DNA of 32,440 nt from Actinomycetes bacterium. Lineage in GTDB: Bacteria; Actinomycetota; Acidimicrobiia; Acidimicrobiales; Acidimicrobiaceae. Under the pieces are notes generated by a model, which searched no databases, was not told the DNA's origin, and saw only the letters and a list, made by a program, of their open reading frames with translations. Positions 22,363-29,046 of this stretch are shown here, piece after piece. The position numbers were made by a program, and so were the translations under genes. The DNA is taken from positions 1 through 32,440 of the forward strand of contig JAKAZZ010000030.1 in NCBI GenBank assembly GCA_021826315.1, read 5' to 3'. Position 1 is the stretch's first letter. Every line of letters starts with the position of its first letter.

Positions 22363-23217
22363 TTATGGATTTGCTAGAGGACCATTGGGATCGATGGCGC
22401 TTGCCAGATCGGTGAGGGGTACGTTGACCGTTACCGCACCTATTGACGATGGGACCGCTTGGCCTTGCGAGAAGCCAACCATGATGGAATTGGGGGTGAC
22501 GTTGAATGCAGCGAAGTTCGAAGGCAGCGCAGAGGTACCACTTTGGTTGACAGATGATGCCGCAACGCCTTGTGCGGTCAACTGTTGCGACAACTGACTT
22601 CTTGAGTCGCGGGAAAGAATCGACAGAAAGTCGCTCCCGGCTTTGAAGAGTCCCGGAAGCGAAAGCAGGGTTCCCGACGAAAGGTTGAAGTTCAGCGACG
22701 AGATCGTCGTACCTGCCGTAGCAGAGTTGGCGGTCGAAGTTTGAAGAACGAATTGGACCGAAAAGATCTTGCTATCAGCGAGAATAACCTTGAAGGCTCC
22801 ATTTAGTGTCGATGAAGATGTGGACTGTGCATTACTTGAGTTGAGATTTAGATTTTGAGTAAACGACTGGGCCCAACTATTTACCGCATTTGTTATTTGC
22901 GAGTTGATATTGGTCTCATCCACCGACGAGAGAAGGCCACTTACGACTGGGTAACTGATGTTGATTGAGTAGTTGGGAGAGGAACCGCTCTTTACGTACG
23001 TTGCCGTAGCAACTTTGGGAGTCACCTCGACGACAGTAGTCGTCGGTGCCGCTGTGCTACCAGGTGCTGCAGTAACCGTTGGAGGGACGAGCGTCGTAGA
23101 TGATATCGGAGCGGTACTAGTAGTAGTGGCGGTAGTCGCAGTGGCACCGCAACTAGCTAAGAGGAGCGGGGCTACGATCGACCAGACCTTCGATGACCTC
23201 TGAATTGGTACTCTCAA
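22363..23217 (-). CDS. Exported lipoprotein with RsiV/DUF3298-like domain
   Basis: The 284-residue protein starts with a basic segment and a lipobox, LLLASC, placing the lipidated Cys at residue 23. A Thr/Ala/Pro-rich linker (about 25-65) follows, then a domain of about 200 residues. The stretch ISYPVVSGLLSSVDETNINSQITNAVNSW followed by SVQFVLQTSTA, LSSGTLLSLPGLFKAGSDFL and NSIMVGFSQGQAVPSS resembles the RsiV/DUF3298-DUF4163 fold, an extracytoplasmic domain that in some proteins binds lysozyme; such a role here is not shown. The TTG start has GAGGAG 7 bases upstream, a strong ribosome site that settles the start. bioY follows downstream on the same strand but the two need not be related in function. 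Confidence 0.7.
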   Translation of the reverse strand: MRVPIQRSSKVWSIVAPLLLASCGATATTATTTSTAPISSTTLVPPTVTAAPGSTAAPTTTVVEVTPKVATATYVKSGSSPNYSINISYPVVSGLLSSVDETNINSQITNAVNSWAQSFTQNLNLNSSNAQSTSSSTLNGAFKVILADSKIFSVQFVLQTSTANSATAGTTISSLNFNLSSGTLLSLPGLFKAGSDFLSILSRDSRSQLSQQLTAQGVAASSVNQSGTSALPSNFAAFNVTPNSIMVGFSQGQAVPSSIGAVTVNVPLTDLASAIDPNGPLANP

Positions 23218-23352
23218 CTACAAACTCCTCGGATTCGAACGACGCTAGATTGGACTTCGACTTATTATCGGAATTTCGAAACTTGATATCAAATTAATTT
23301 TCAAGCACTTCAAGACTACCTTTTTAAAGCTGAAAGCAATGAGCAGAGATTT

Positions 23353-24267
23353 ATGGCGAAAGAGAGGATGTCACTTGGATACGTTCAGGCGACGCTAGCA
23401 ACGCTGCTCGTCGGAAGCGGCATAACCACAGCATCACTTCTGAAGAACGCCTCGCCGTTTCTAACCCAGGGCATGCGATACCTCATAGGCGCAATCTTGC
23501 TAATTCCGCTAGTCCTGAGAGAAGAGAAGGTAGAGGCCAAACTTACAAAGGTGGACTACCTCCACCTCCTGTTAGTAGCTGGCCTTGGTGTCGTCGCATT
23601 CTCAACCCTAGGCATAGTTGCCTTACGCCACATCGATCCACCCGGATTAGCGATCATCATCGGAGCAGCACCCATTGCAATTGGGATCTTTGGACCCATC
23701 ATCGATAAACGTCGACCAACTCTACGCCCGGTTATAGGTGCAGTCGTCGTCTTGATCGGCACTGTGATCGTCGAGGGAAACTCTACGGCCTCACTCTTTG
23801 GATACCTCTTAGCTCTAATCGTTATGGCGTGTGACGCTTCGTTTTCGATCTTTTCGGTAGGGGTCGTAAAGAAGATTGGCCCCTATCGCTTGAGCCTCAT
23901 AACCATTTCATTTGGCGCAATAGTGCTACTTGGCTACGAAGCTATAACCTCAAATTTAAACTTCGCCTCCCTGAGCAATAAGGAGTACCTAATCATCGCC
24001 TATCAGGGAATCTTTTCTACCTTCGGCGCCTTTGCACTTTGGTATCAGGGCATGTCAAAGGTAAAGATCGAATCGATAGGCCTCTTTCCTGGACTGATTC
24101 CAGTCGGCGCTTTGATAACGACCTTTTTCGTCGGCCTTTCGCCCAAGAGGGGCATCGTCGACGTGATTGGAGTCGCAATCTCGGTTGCAGGAATTGCAAC
24201 GGGCCTTACTATTGGCAAAAGGGGCAAAGCCGCGGACACTGTCGCGCACGAAGGCTTCACCCCCTAG
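23353..24267 (+). CDS. EamA/DMT-family transporter
   Basis: The 304-residue protein has about ten hydrophobic helices in two EamA repeats. The first repeat includes LVGSGITTASLLKN, QGMRYLIGAILLIPLVL and GLAIIIGAAPIAIGIFGPIID; the second contains LLALIVMACDASFSIFSVGVVKKIG, YQGIFSTFGAFALWYQGMSKVKIESIGLFPGLIPVGALITTFFV and a final GVAISVAGIATGLTIG. EamA proteins export amino acids or other metabolites; the substrate cannot be read from sequence. The ATG at 23353 has only a weak purine-rich site before it. It is divergent from the lipoprotein gene, and its stop lies 9 bases from the convergent ridA stop, with no terminator between them. Confidence 0.88.
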   Translation: MAKERMSLGYVQATLATLLVGSGITTASLLKNASPFLTQGMRYLIGAILLIPLVLREEKVEAKLTKVDYLHLLLVAGLGVVAFSTLGIVALRHIDPPGLAIIIGAAPIAIGIFGPIIDKRRPTLRPVIGAVVVLIGTVIVEGNSTASLFGYLLALIVMACDASFSIFSVGVVKKIGPYRLSLITISFGAIVLLGYEAITSNLNFASLSNKEYLIIAYQGIFSTFGAFALWYQGMSKVKIESIGLFPGLIPVGALITTFFVGLSPKRGIVDVIGVAISVAGIATGLTIGKRGKAADTVAHEGFTP

Positions 24268-24276
24268 TTACTTCCC

Positions 24277-24744
24277 TTACTTCAATAGAAAGATTGCCTC
24301 AACCTCAACGGCCACGCCACGGGGTAACGCCGCTACACCTACCGCTGTGCGCGCGTGTCGCCCATCTTCACCAAATGCGACAATCATTAGATCGCTTGCG
24401 GCATTTATTACCTCTGGTTGATCGGTAAAGTCGGGACTCGATGCCACAAAGCCACCCACCCGTGCTACTCGAGCAACTTTATCTAGGTCTCCAATGGCTG
24501 CTTTGAGATTCGCTAAAAGCCCCAAAACTGCAAGTTCAGCCCCTTTTCGAGCTTCATCGATCGAAATATCTACCCCAAGGCGCCCCTTTACTCCCGGCGC
24601 GCCATCTTGCATTGGAATAACTCCAGAGCAGTAAGCGACCGAGCCGGCGATAACTACTGGAACATAGCTTCCTTGAGGAACGGGCGCTGCTGGAAGGACA
24701 AAGCCCGCTTCATTTAATCTTTCTTCTACCTTTGAGTTAGTCAT
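24277..24744 (-). CDS. RidA/YjgF-family enamine-imine deaminase-like protein
   Basis: The 155-residue protein is slightly longer than classical RidA (~130). It shows PVPQGSYVPVVIAGSVAYCSGVIP, GRLGVDISIDEARKGAELAVLGLLANLKAAIGDLDKV and HARTAVGVAALPRGVAVEVEAIFLL; the Arg of the HART motif and the PRG-VAVEVEAI ending correspond to the carboxylate-binding Arg and the C-terminal active-site strand of the family. RidA hydrolyses reactive 2-aminoacrylate and related imines; the longer YjgF subgroups may have other substrates. The ATG follows TAGTAT by 6 bases on the minus strand, so its mRNA is likely leaderless. It is divergent from the LLM gene and converges with the EamA gene. Confidence 0.85.
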   Translation of the reverse strand: MTNSKVEERLNEAGFVLPAAPVPQGSYVPVVIAGSVAYCSGVIPMQDGAPGVKGRLGVDISIDEARKGAELAVLGLLANLKAAIGDLDKVARVARVGGFVASSPDFTDQPEVINAASDLMIVAFGEDGRHARTAVGVAALPRGVAVEVEAIFLLK

Positions 24745-24750
24745 ACCTAG

Positions 24751-24756
24751 ATACTA
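24751..24756 (-). promoter_or_regulatory. -10 box of ridA, leaderless layout
   Basis: TAGTAT on the minus strand is followed by 6 bases and the ATG at 24744. No ribosome-binding motif is present. Confidence 0.5.
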
Positions 24757-24781
24757 AGAGCGTAAATCAATGGACAAAGGT

Positions 24782-24831
24782 AAAGATCGAAGGAGGTGGC
24801 TTCGTATTTTCACCAAAGCTACGATCTTTTT
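24782..24831 (+). terminator. Terminator-like hairpin in the ridA-LLM intergenic region
   Basis: AAAGATCG (24782-24789) and CGATCTTT (24822-24829) form an 8-bp stem around a 32-base loop, followed by TTTA and a further T-run at 24837-24843. The loop contains AAGGAGGT, and CGAAG/CTTCG offers an alternative small hairpin. On the plus strand it could end read-through from the EamA gene that runs antisense to ridA. Confidence 0.4.
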
Positions 24832-24863
24832 AGTAATTTTTTTATAGACAGATATCCATCGAG

Positions 24864-24869
24864 TAAGAT
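24864..24869 (+). promoter_or_regulatory. -10 box of the LLM gene, leaderless layout
   Basis: TAAGAT ends 6 bases before the ATG at 24876, with no ribosome-binding motif between. The -35 region is A+T-rich without a clear hexamer. Confidence 0.5.
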
Positions 24870-24875
24870 CGCCCC

Positions 24876-25724
24876 ATGGACTTCGGCGCGATAATCTTCC
24901 CAACTGAGTATTCGATTTCACCAATTGAGGTCGCCCAAGAGGTGGAGGCACGGGGCTTTCGCTCGCTCTACTTCCCCGAACACACCCACATCCCGGCTGC
25001 TCGTACTACCCCTTATCCAGGCGGTGGCGACCTACCCCTTGAGTACTACTCCACTTATGATCCCTTCGTTGCCCTCTCCTTTGCGGCAGCTGCAACTAAG
25101 AACCTCATAGTTGGCACCGGCATTACCCTCGTGGTCGAGCGCGATCCGATCGTGCTAGCCAAAGAGATCGCCTCTTTAGATCGCCTCTCCAATGGAAGGT
25201 TTGAATTTGGAGTCGGCGCCGGCTGGAACCGGGAAGAGATGGAGAACCACGGAACCGATCCCAAGACCAGATTTAGCCTCCTTCGCGAACGCATTCTCGC
25301 AATGAAGGAGATCTGGGCGAATAAAGAGGCCTCTTTTTCCGGAAAGTTTGTCAACTTCGACCGGATCATCAGTGATCCAAAACCCATAACCAAACCACAT
25401 CCACCCATCTTGGTCGGCGGCAACGGCGAATCAGCCTTTGAACGTTGCCTCGACTACGGGGACGTGTGGATGCCTATCGTTAGAGCCAATGCCGACGACT
25501 TCTCGCAGCGACTTACCGAATTTGACGCCTTTTGCCTTGACCGAGGGGTAAAGCGTCCCCCGGTCTACATATTTGGTGCACCCGTCGATGGGAAATCTCT
25601 CGTACGTTACGCCGAACTCGGCGTAGAGAGAGCCATCTTTTGGCTACCAAGCGACTCTAGAGAAAAGGCACTCTCAAAGCTCGATCACATTCAAAAGACG
25701 ATTAGCGAATTCAACCTCGGCTAG
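24876..25724 (+). CDS. LLM-class (probably F420-dependent) oxidoreductase
   Basis: This 282-residue protein is a luciferase-like monooxygenase TIM barrel. It shows MDFGAIIFPTEYSISP, EARGFRSLYFPEHTHIP (the His-Ile/Thr pair near the cofactor), LIVGTGITLVVERDPIVLAKEIASLDRLSNGRFEFGVGAGWNREEMENHG, the most recognisable LLM signature, and KPHPPILVGGNGESAFERCLDYGDVWMPI. The pattern matches actinobacterial F420-dependent LLM families, which reduce or oxidise a broad range of small molecules. FMN as cofactor cannot be excluded. The ATG sits 6 bases after a -10 box. The stop is 17 bases from the convergent ATPase gene. Substrate unknown. Confidence 0.88.
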   Translation: MDFGAIIFPTEYSISPIEVAQEVEARGFRSLYFPEHTHIPAARTTPYPGGGDLPLEYYSTYDPFVALSFAAAATKNLIVGTGITLVVERDPIVLAKEIASLDRLSNGRFEFGVGAGWNREEMENHGTDPKTRFSLLRERILAMKEIWANKEASFSGKFVNFDRIISDPKPITKPHPPILVGGNGESAFERCLDYGDVWMPIVRANADDFSQRLTEFDAFCLDRGVKRPPVYIFGAPVDGKSLVRYAELGVERAIFWLPSDSREKALSKLDHIQKTISEFNLG

Positions 25725-25741
25725 GGCCAGCTCTAAAAGCA

Positions 25742-26863
25742 CTAAAGCGAATCGAAGAGGCGATTGACATACATCTTGCGAATGTCTTTGTCGAAGCGCA
25801 GCTCCGAAATCTCAGCTAACGAAGTGATCGAACGGTTATCGCCACTACCACCAGTTAAAACCAGTTGATCGCGCCTAAAGAAACCTTGATCAAAGAAGAC
25901 CGTATCCTTCATAACGAGAACAATCGACATCAATCCACCAACTTTGACACCTTCAGCAATTTTTCCGAGAAGAAATCTCGTAATTCTAAAATCCAAGAGG
26001 GCATCAAAGTTATCAATCAAGACGATTCCACTCTTCAAATCATCGATCTGTCCCACAAGAAGGGATGAAATGGCAACTAGGGCTCCTTCAGATGTAGAGA
26101 GTTCCCTGAGGGACAACGTTGTGGTCGAACCTTCATTCGCTTCTACCTGATCATTGCTAGCTCTTTCGTCTTCGTCCATCCCACCTGTCATAATACTTTT
26201 TAGCAAAGATGAAGGATTATCCGAAATAATCTCTAAAAAATCAGAGATAGTTACCAAAGTTGATTTTTTTACGACAATTTCACGATTATCTAAGAGTTCC
26301 AAGGCATCCACGCAGATCGCTCCACCGAGGGCTCGCACTATCGCATCGATGTCGTTTGCTCTCATCTCATCGAAGCGTCGAAGGAGGTGGCTCGCGGTTA
26401 CTATCGATGGAACGACTACCGGCGTTGGGCCATCACCCTCGACGAGAAACAAGACCTCATCGCTACTACTTCTAGCGCTGATCAAGGCTTCTTTGACAAC
26501 TCTGGCACCCTGGAGGGCCACAACATACTCGTAGAGGCGATCATCGACTGCGATGACCATTGAAAGAGACAATGTTTCAACGTCGCTACGGGCGCTAAGA
26601 GATAGCAAAGGGGAGAAAGATGCCTCTCGTACCATCTCAATAATGGCTCCAAAAGCCCCAACTAGGGTGGACTTTCCCGACGCGGCTTCGCCGTAAATAG
26701 CAACTAATGGAAGCAGCGACATTCGAAACCGAGGGATCGCATATAAAAGATCCCGATCGGCTCGCTCCTTAGACGCCACAAAAGAGAGCGTCGCCCCATC
26801 CTCAAATGGAGCGACGCCACCCAATCGCATCGAAACTAATCTAACTTTCAGAGAGTTTTCCAC
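25742..26863 (-). CDS. AAA_15-like ATPase with altered catalytic motifs
   Basis: The 373-residue cytoplasmic protein has the ABC-type ATPase layout of the AAA_15/AAA_21 (AbiLii/RloC-like) group. The opening RLVSMRLGGVAPFEDGATLSFVASKE is the family's typical start, and Walker A is GEAASGKST at residues 58-66. Near the end, FFRRDQLVLTGG matches the family's RRDQI strand. However, the signature reads LSTSEGALVAI rather than SxGT, Walker B reads GIVLIDNFDALLD with Asn where the catalytic Glu is expected, and the switch THD is replaced by VMKD. ATP binding looks possible, but hydrolysis should be weak. Relatives often act in phage defence, but no partner gene lies next to it. Start is a GTG without a ribosome site. 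Confidence 0.7.
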   Translation of the reverse strand: MENSLKVRLVSMRLGGVAPFEDGATLSFVASKERADRDLLYAIPRFRMSLLPLVAIYGEAASGKSTLVGAFGAIIEMVREASFSPLLSLSARSDVETLSLSMVIAVDDRLYEYVVALQGARVVKEALISARSSSDEVLFLVEGDGPTPVVVPSIVTASHLLRRFDEMRANDIDAIVRALGGAICVDALELLDNREIVVKKSTLVTISDFLEIISDNPSSLLKSIMTGGMDEDERASNDQVEANEGSTTTLSLRELSTSEGALVAISSLLVGQIDDLKSGIVLIDNFDALLDFRITRFLLGKIAEGVKVGGLMSIVLVMKDTVFFDQGFFRRDQLVLTGGSGDNRSITSLAEISELRFDKDIRKMYVNRLFDSL

Positions 26864-26891
26864 TAAAACATAACTTTAGCACCCTTCTCCG

Positions 26892-26915
26892 AAAAAAATA
26901 GAGAGAATATCTCTA
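26892..26915 (-). terminator. Terminator of the iron-type transporter operon
   Basis: TAGAGA (26899-26904) and TCTCTA (26910-26915) form a 6-bp stem with a 5-base loop. On the minus strand a run of seven T residues (26898-26892) follows. The stem overlaps the stop codon of the last gene. The stem is short, so efficiency is uncertain. Confidence 0.5.
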
Positions 26916-27137
26916 CTTATCTGCCTTGGCTTTACGCGCCTTCTTGATGACTTCAACGAAAAAGGCCATAGTAAAGGTTGCGATGACGCCAATCACCAGG
27001 ATCGGAGCCTGGTAACGATTGCCCTTCCCGATAAAATACACGACGCCGAGAATGACCACAATCGCTGCAGTTATTTCAGGGGTGTCACCGATAAGAAAGT
27101 CGTACCAGAACTTAAAGAACCCAACGACATACTTCAT
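26913..27137 (-). CDS. Small two-helix membrane protein, last gene of the iron-type operon
   Basis: This 74-residue protein has an amphipathic start KYVVGFFKFWYDFLIGD, two hydrophobic helices (about residues 21-38 and 44-62) and a basic tail, EVIKKARKAKADK. I do not recognise a named family. Its ATG overlaps the stop of the preceding membrane-protein gene by 4 bases (ATGA), so it is translated with that gene and is likely its partner or a small accessory subunit. A terminator overlaps its own stop codon. Topology by the positive-inside rule puts the tail in the cytoplasm. The tight coupling argues that it is real in spite of its size. Confidence 0.8.
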   Translation of the reverse strand: MKYVVGFFKFWYDFLIGDTPEITAAIVVILGVVYFIGKGNRYQAPILVIGVIATFTMAFFVEVIKKARKAKADK

Positions 27138-27892
27138 CCAATGGCTCCTCTGTGCGATTTGGCATAGTTGGTCTTTACCGAGGTAAATGCCTTCACTATC
27201 AACATCATGAACATGGCGTAGACGAGGATCAAAAAGACGATTGCACCGTCAGAGCCGGGCCACTTGATACCCAATCCTTCTCCAGCCCAAAAGGTACCAA
27301 AGCTAATGAGCATGATACCAACGGTCGTCTTCATTAGGTTTTCGGGGACCTTGGAGAGTTGCTTAGCTACTATCGCGCCGATAATGCCGACGATGACAAC
27401 TGCTGCAAGCGCGGAGACCGAGGCGATCAGCAATTTGTGGGCCGACAGGCCAAGTGTCAACACAACGATTACGACCTCTAATCCTTCAAGGAAGACTCCC
27501 TTGAAGGCCACGACAAAGGCAGTCGAGTCACGAGAGTCACTCACCGTCGGGATCGCCTTTAACCTCGCAACCTCTTTATCGAAGATCTCATCTTCATTGT
27601 GGAGGGCCTTTAGACCTGCGAAACGCAACATTGCCTTTCGTAACCACTGCAATCCAAAGATCAACAGGAGTGCTCCAATGATAAATCGCAGCGACGATAT
27701 AGGGACGTACTTCACCAACGATGGACCAATCCCAAGGATCAGTGCAGCTAGTGCTAGTACTGCGACCGCAGTTCCTTCAAATGCGGAGCGCCAGCTCCTT
27801 GAAGAACCAGCAGCCAATACTATCGTCAGGGCCTCAACCATCTCTACGGCAGAGGCCAGGAAGACTGCGATGATCAGTACTGTAGTGCTCAT
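27134..27892 (-). CDS. Multi-helix membrane protein with two ExxE motifs (COG4280-like, putative metal permease)
   Basis: The 252-residue protein has about seven hydrophobic helices in two halves joined by a charged loop (about 95-125). Each half starts with a helix containing an acidic pair: ASAVEMVEALTIVLA (Glu17, Glu20) and FKGVFLEGLEVVIVVLTLG (Glu136, Glu139). The second, EGLE, resembles the RExxE motif by which FTR1/EfeU permeases move iron. It resembles an uncharacterised membrane family I know as COG4280, which I recall only from pattern. The ATG overlaps the stop of the ABC ATPase gene by 4 bases, and its own stop overlaps the next gene, so it belongs to the iron-type ABC operon. A metal permease or exporter role is inference. 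Confidence 0.72.
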   Translation of the reverse strand: MSTTVLIIAVFLASAVEMVEALTIVLAAGSSRSWRSAFEGTAVAVLALAALILGIGPSLVKYVPISSLRFIIGALLLIFGLQWLRKAMLRFAGLKALHNEDEIFDKEVARLKAIPTVSDSRDSTAFVVAFKGVFLEGLEVVIVVLTLGLSAHKLLIASVSALAAVVIVGIIGAIVAKQLSKVPENLMKTTVGIMLISFGTFWAGEGLGIKWPGSDGAIVFLILVYAMFMMLIVKAFTSVKTNYAKSHRGAIG

Positions 27893-29046
27893 CTATTCAC
27901 CTCTTCACTAACTTCAGATGTAAATGCTAGGTGACTCATCGACGGCTCATGGCCGCCAGTGCCCTTTTCGCTCAAGTACGCTAAGGCGCCGGCAGGATCG
28001 ATGGTAACAATCACCGAAGTTCCTCGCTCATATCGCCTGTGACTCGAGACTCCGTGAAGGTGAAAGGTTCCATGTACTAGGGCATGGTCGTAACTTTTTC
28101 CGCGATAGGCGACGTCTACTACTGTTCCACCAATTGAACCATCACCATGGTCCTCGACGACCTTTATCGATCCCGGGCGAACCAAGACAGTCACCCTGTC
28201 TCCCGCATCTGCGGAGTCCATGGCGGTGGCGATTACCGCCCCGTTGCTCCCATCGATCAAAACCTCTACGAGATCCCCACCGAGGCGCGAGCGAACTACA
28301 CCAGATATCTCTCCACTTACTCCAGTGAAGCGTGCGACAAATGGCGTGGCGGGACGTAGGTATATATCTTCTGGCGAGCCGATTTGAACGAGCTTACCTT
28401 CGGAAAGGACTCCGATTCGATCGGCGAGAGCAAAGGCCTCGCCCTGATCGTGAGTGATATAAACCGCAGTAGCACCCGACTCCCGGACTAGCGAAGCGAT
28501 CTCAACGCGAAGTCGCTCTCTTAGATCCACGTCCAAGTTGGAGAGCGGCTCATCGAAAAGAACTAGCGCGCTTTCGCCTACGAGTGCACGAGCTAGGGCT
28601 ACGCGTTGTTGCTCGCCTCCGCTCAACTCAGATGGATAGCGATTTGCCTTATGCGAAAGACCTACTTTGGTAAGCATCTCGAGGGCCTTGGGACTGCGAT
28701 CTTTCTTCTGGTCCGAACCACGTCGAAGGGCAAAGGCAACATTCTCGAGGGCTGTCATGTGCGGCCAAAGAGCGTAGTCCTGAAAGACCATAGACACCTT
28801 ACGCTCTTCGGGTGGTAGGGCAAAGTTGTCGTGGCACACTTTCGTATCGCCGATGAGGATCTGGCCCTTCTCGATCTTTTCGATACCAGCAATCGTCCGC
28901 AAGATCGTCGTCTTACCCGAACCGCTAGGTCCGAGAAGAACCAAAAGTTCGCCTTTGACGACCTCAAAGCTAACGTTGTCGATAACGACTCTGCGCTTGA
29001 CGTAGCTCTTTGTTACGCCCTTATAGGTGAGTGCAATTTCGCTCAT
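27889..29046 (-). CDS. fbpC: Iron(III)-type ABC transporter ATP-binding protein
   Basis: The 385-residue ATPase energises import of the substrate bound by the lipoprotein encoded upstream. The nucleotide domain has Walker A GPSGSGKTT at residues 39-47, the Q-loop VFQDYALWPHMTALENV, signature LSGGEQQRVALARAL, Walker B LVLFDEPLSNLD and switch ITHDQGEA. A C-terminal TOBE-like region (about 240-385) follows, as in FbpC/FutC/PotA-type proteins. It ends with an unusual tail of about 30 residues. The start codon overlaps the permease stop by one base (TAATG), and its stop overlaps the next start by four. Iron as substrate is inferred from the operon; spermidine, thiamine or phosphonate relatives share the architecture. 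Confidence 0.9.
   Translation of the reverse strand: MSEIALTYKGVTKSYVKRRVVIDNVSFEVVKGELLVLLGPSGSGKTTILRTIAGIEKIEKGQILIGDTKVCHDNFALPPEERKVSMVFQDYALWPHMTALENVAFALRRGSDQKKDRSPKALEMLTKVGLSHKANRYPSELSGGEQQRVALARALVGESALVLFDEPLSNLDVDLRERLRVEIASLVRESGATAVYITHDQGEAFALADRIGVLSEGKLVQIGSPEDIYLRPATPFVARFTGVSGEISGVVRSRLGGDLVEVLIDGSNGAVIATAMDSADAGDRVTVLVRPGSIKVVEDHGDGSIGGTVVDVAYRGKSYDHALVHGTFHLHGVSSHRRYERGTSVIVTIDPAGALAYLSEKGTGGHEPSMSHLAFTSEVSEEVNR

Noticed and set aside
24787-24800. AAGGAGGT as a ribosome site for an unseen gene
   Set aside because: No start codon with an open frame follows within a useful distance; it is part of the hairpin loop.
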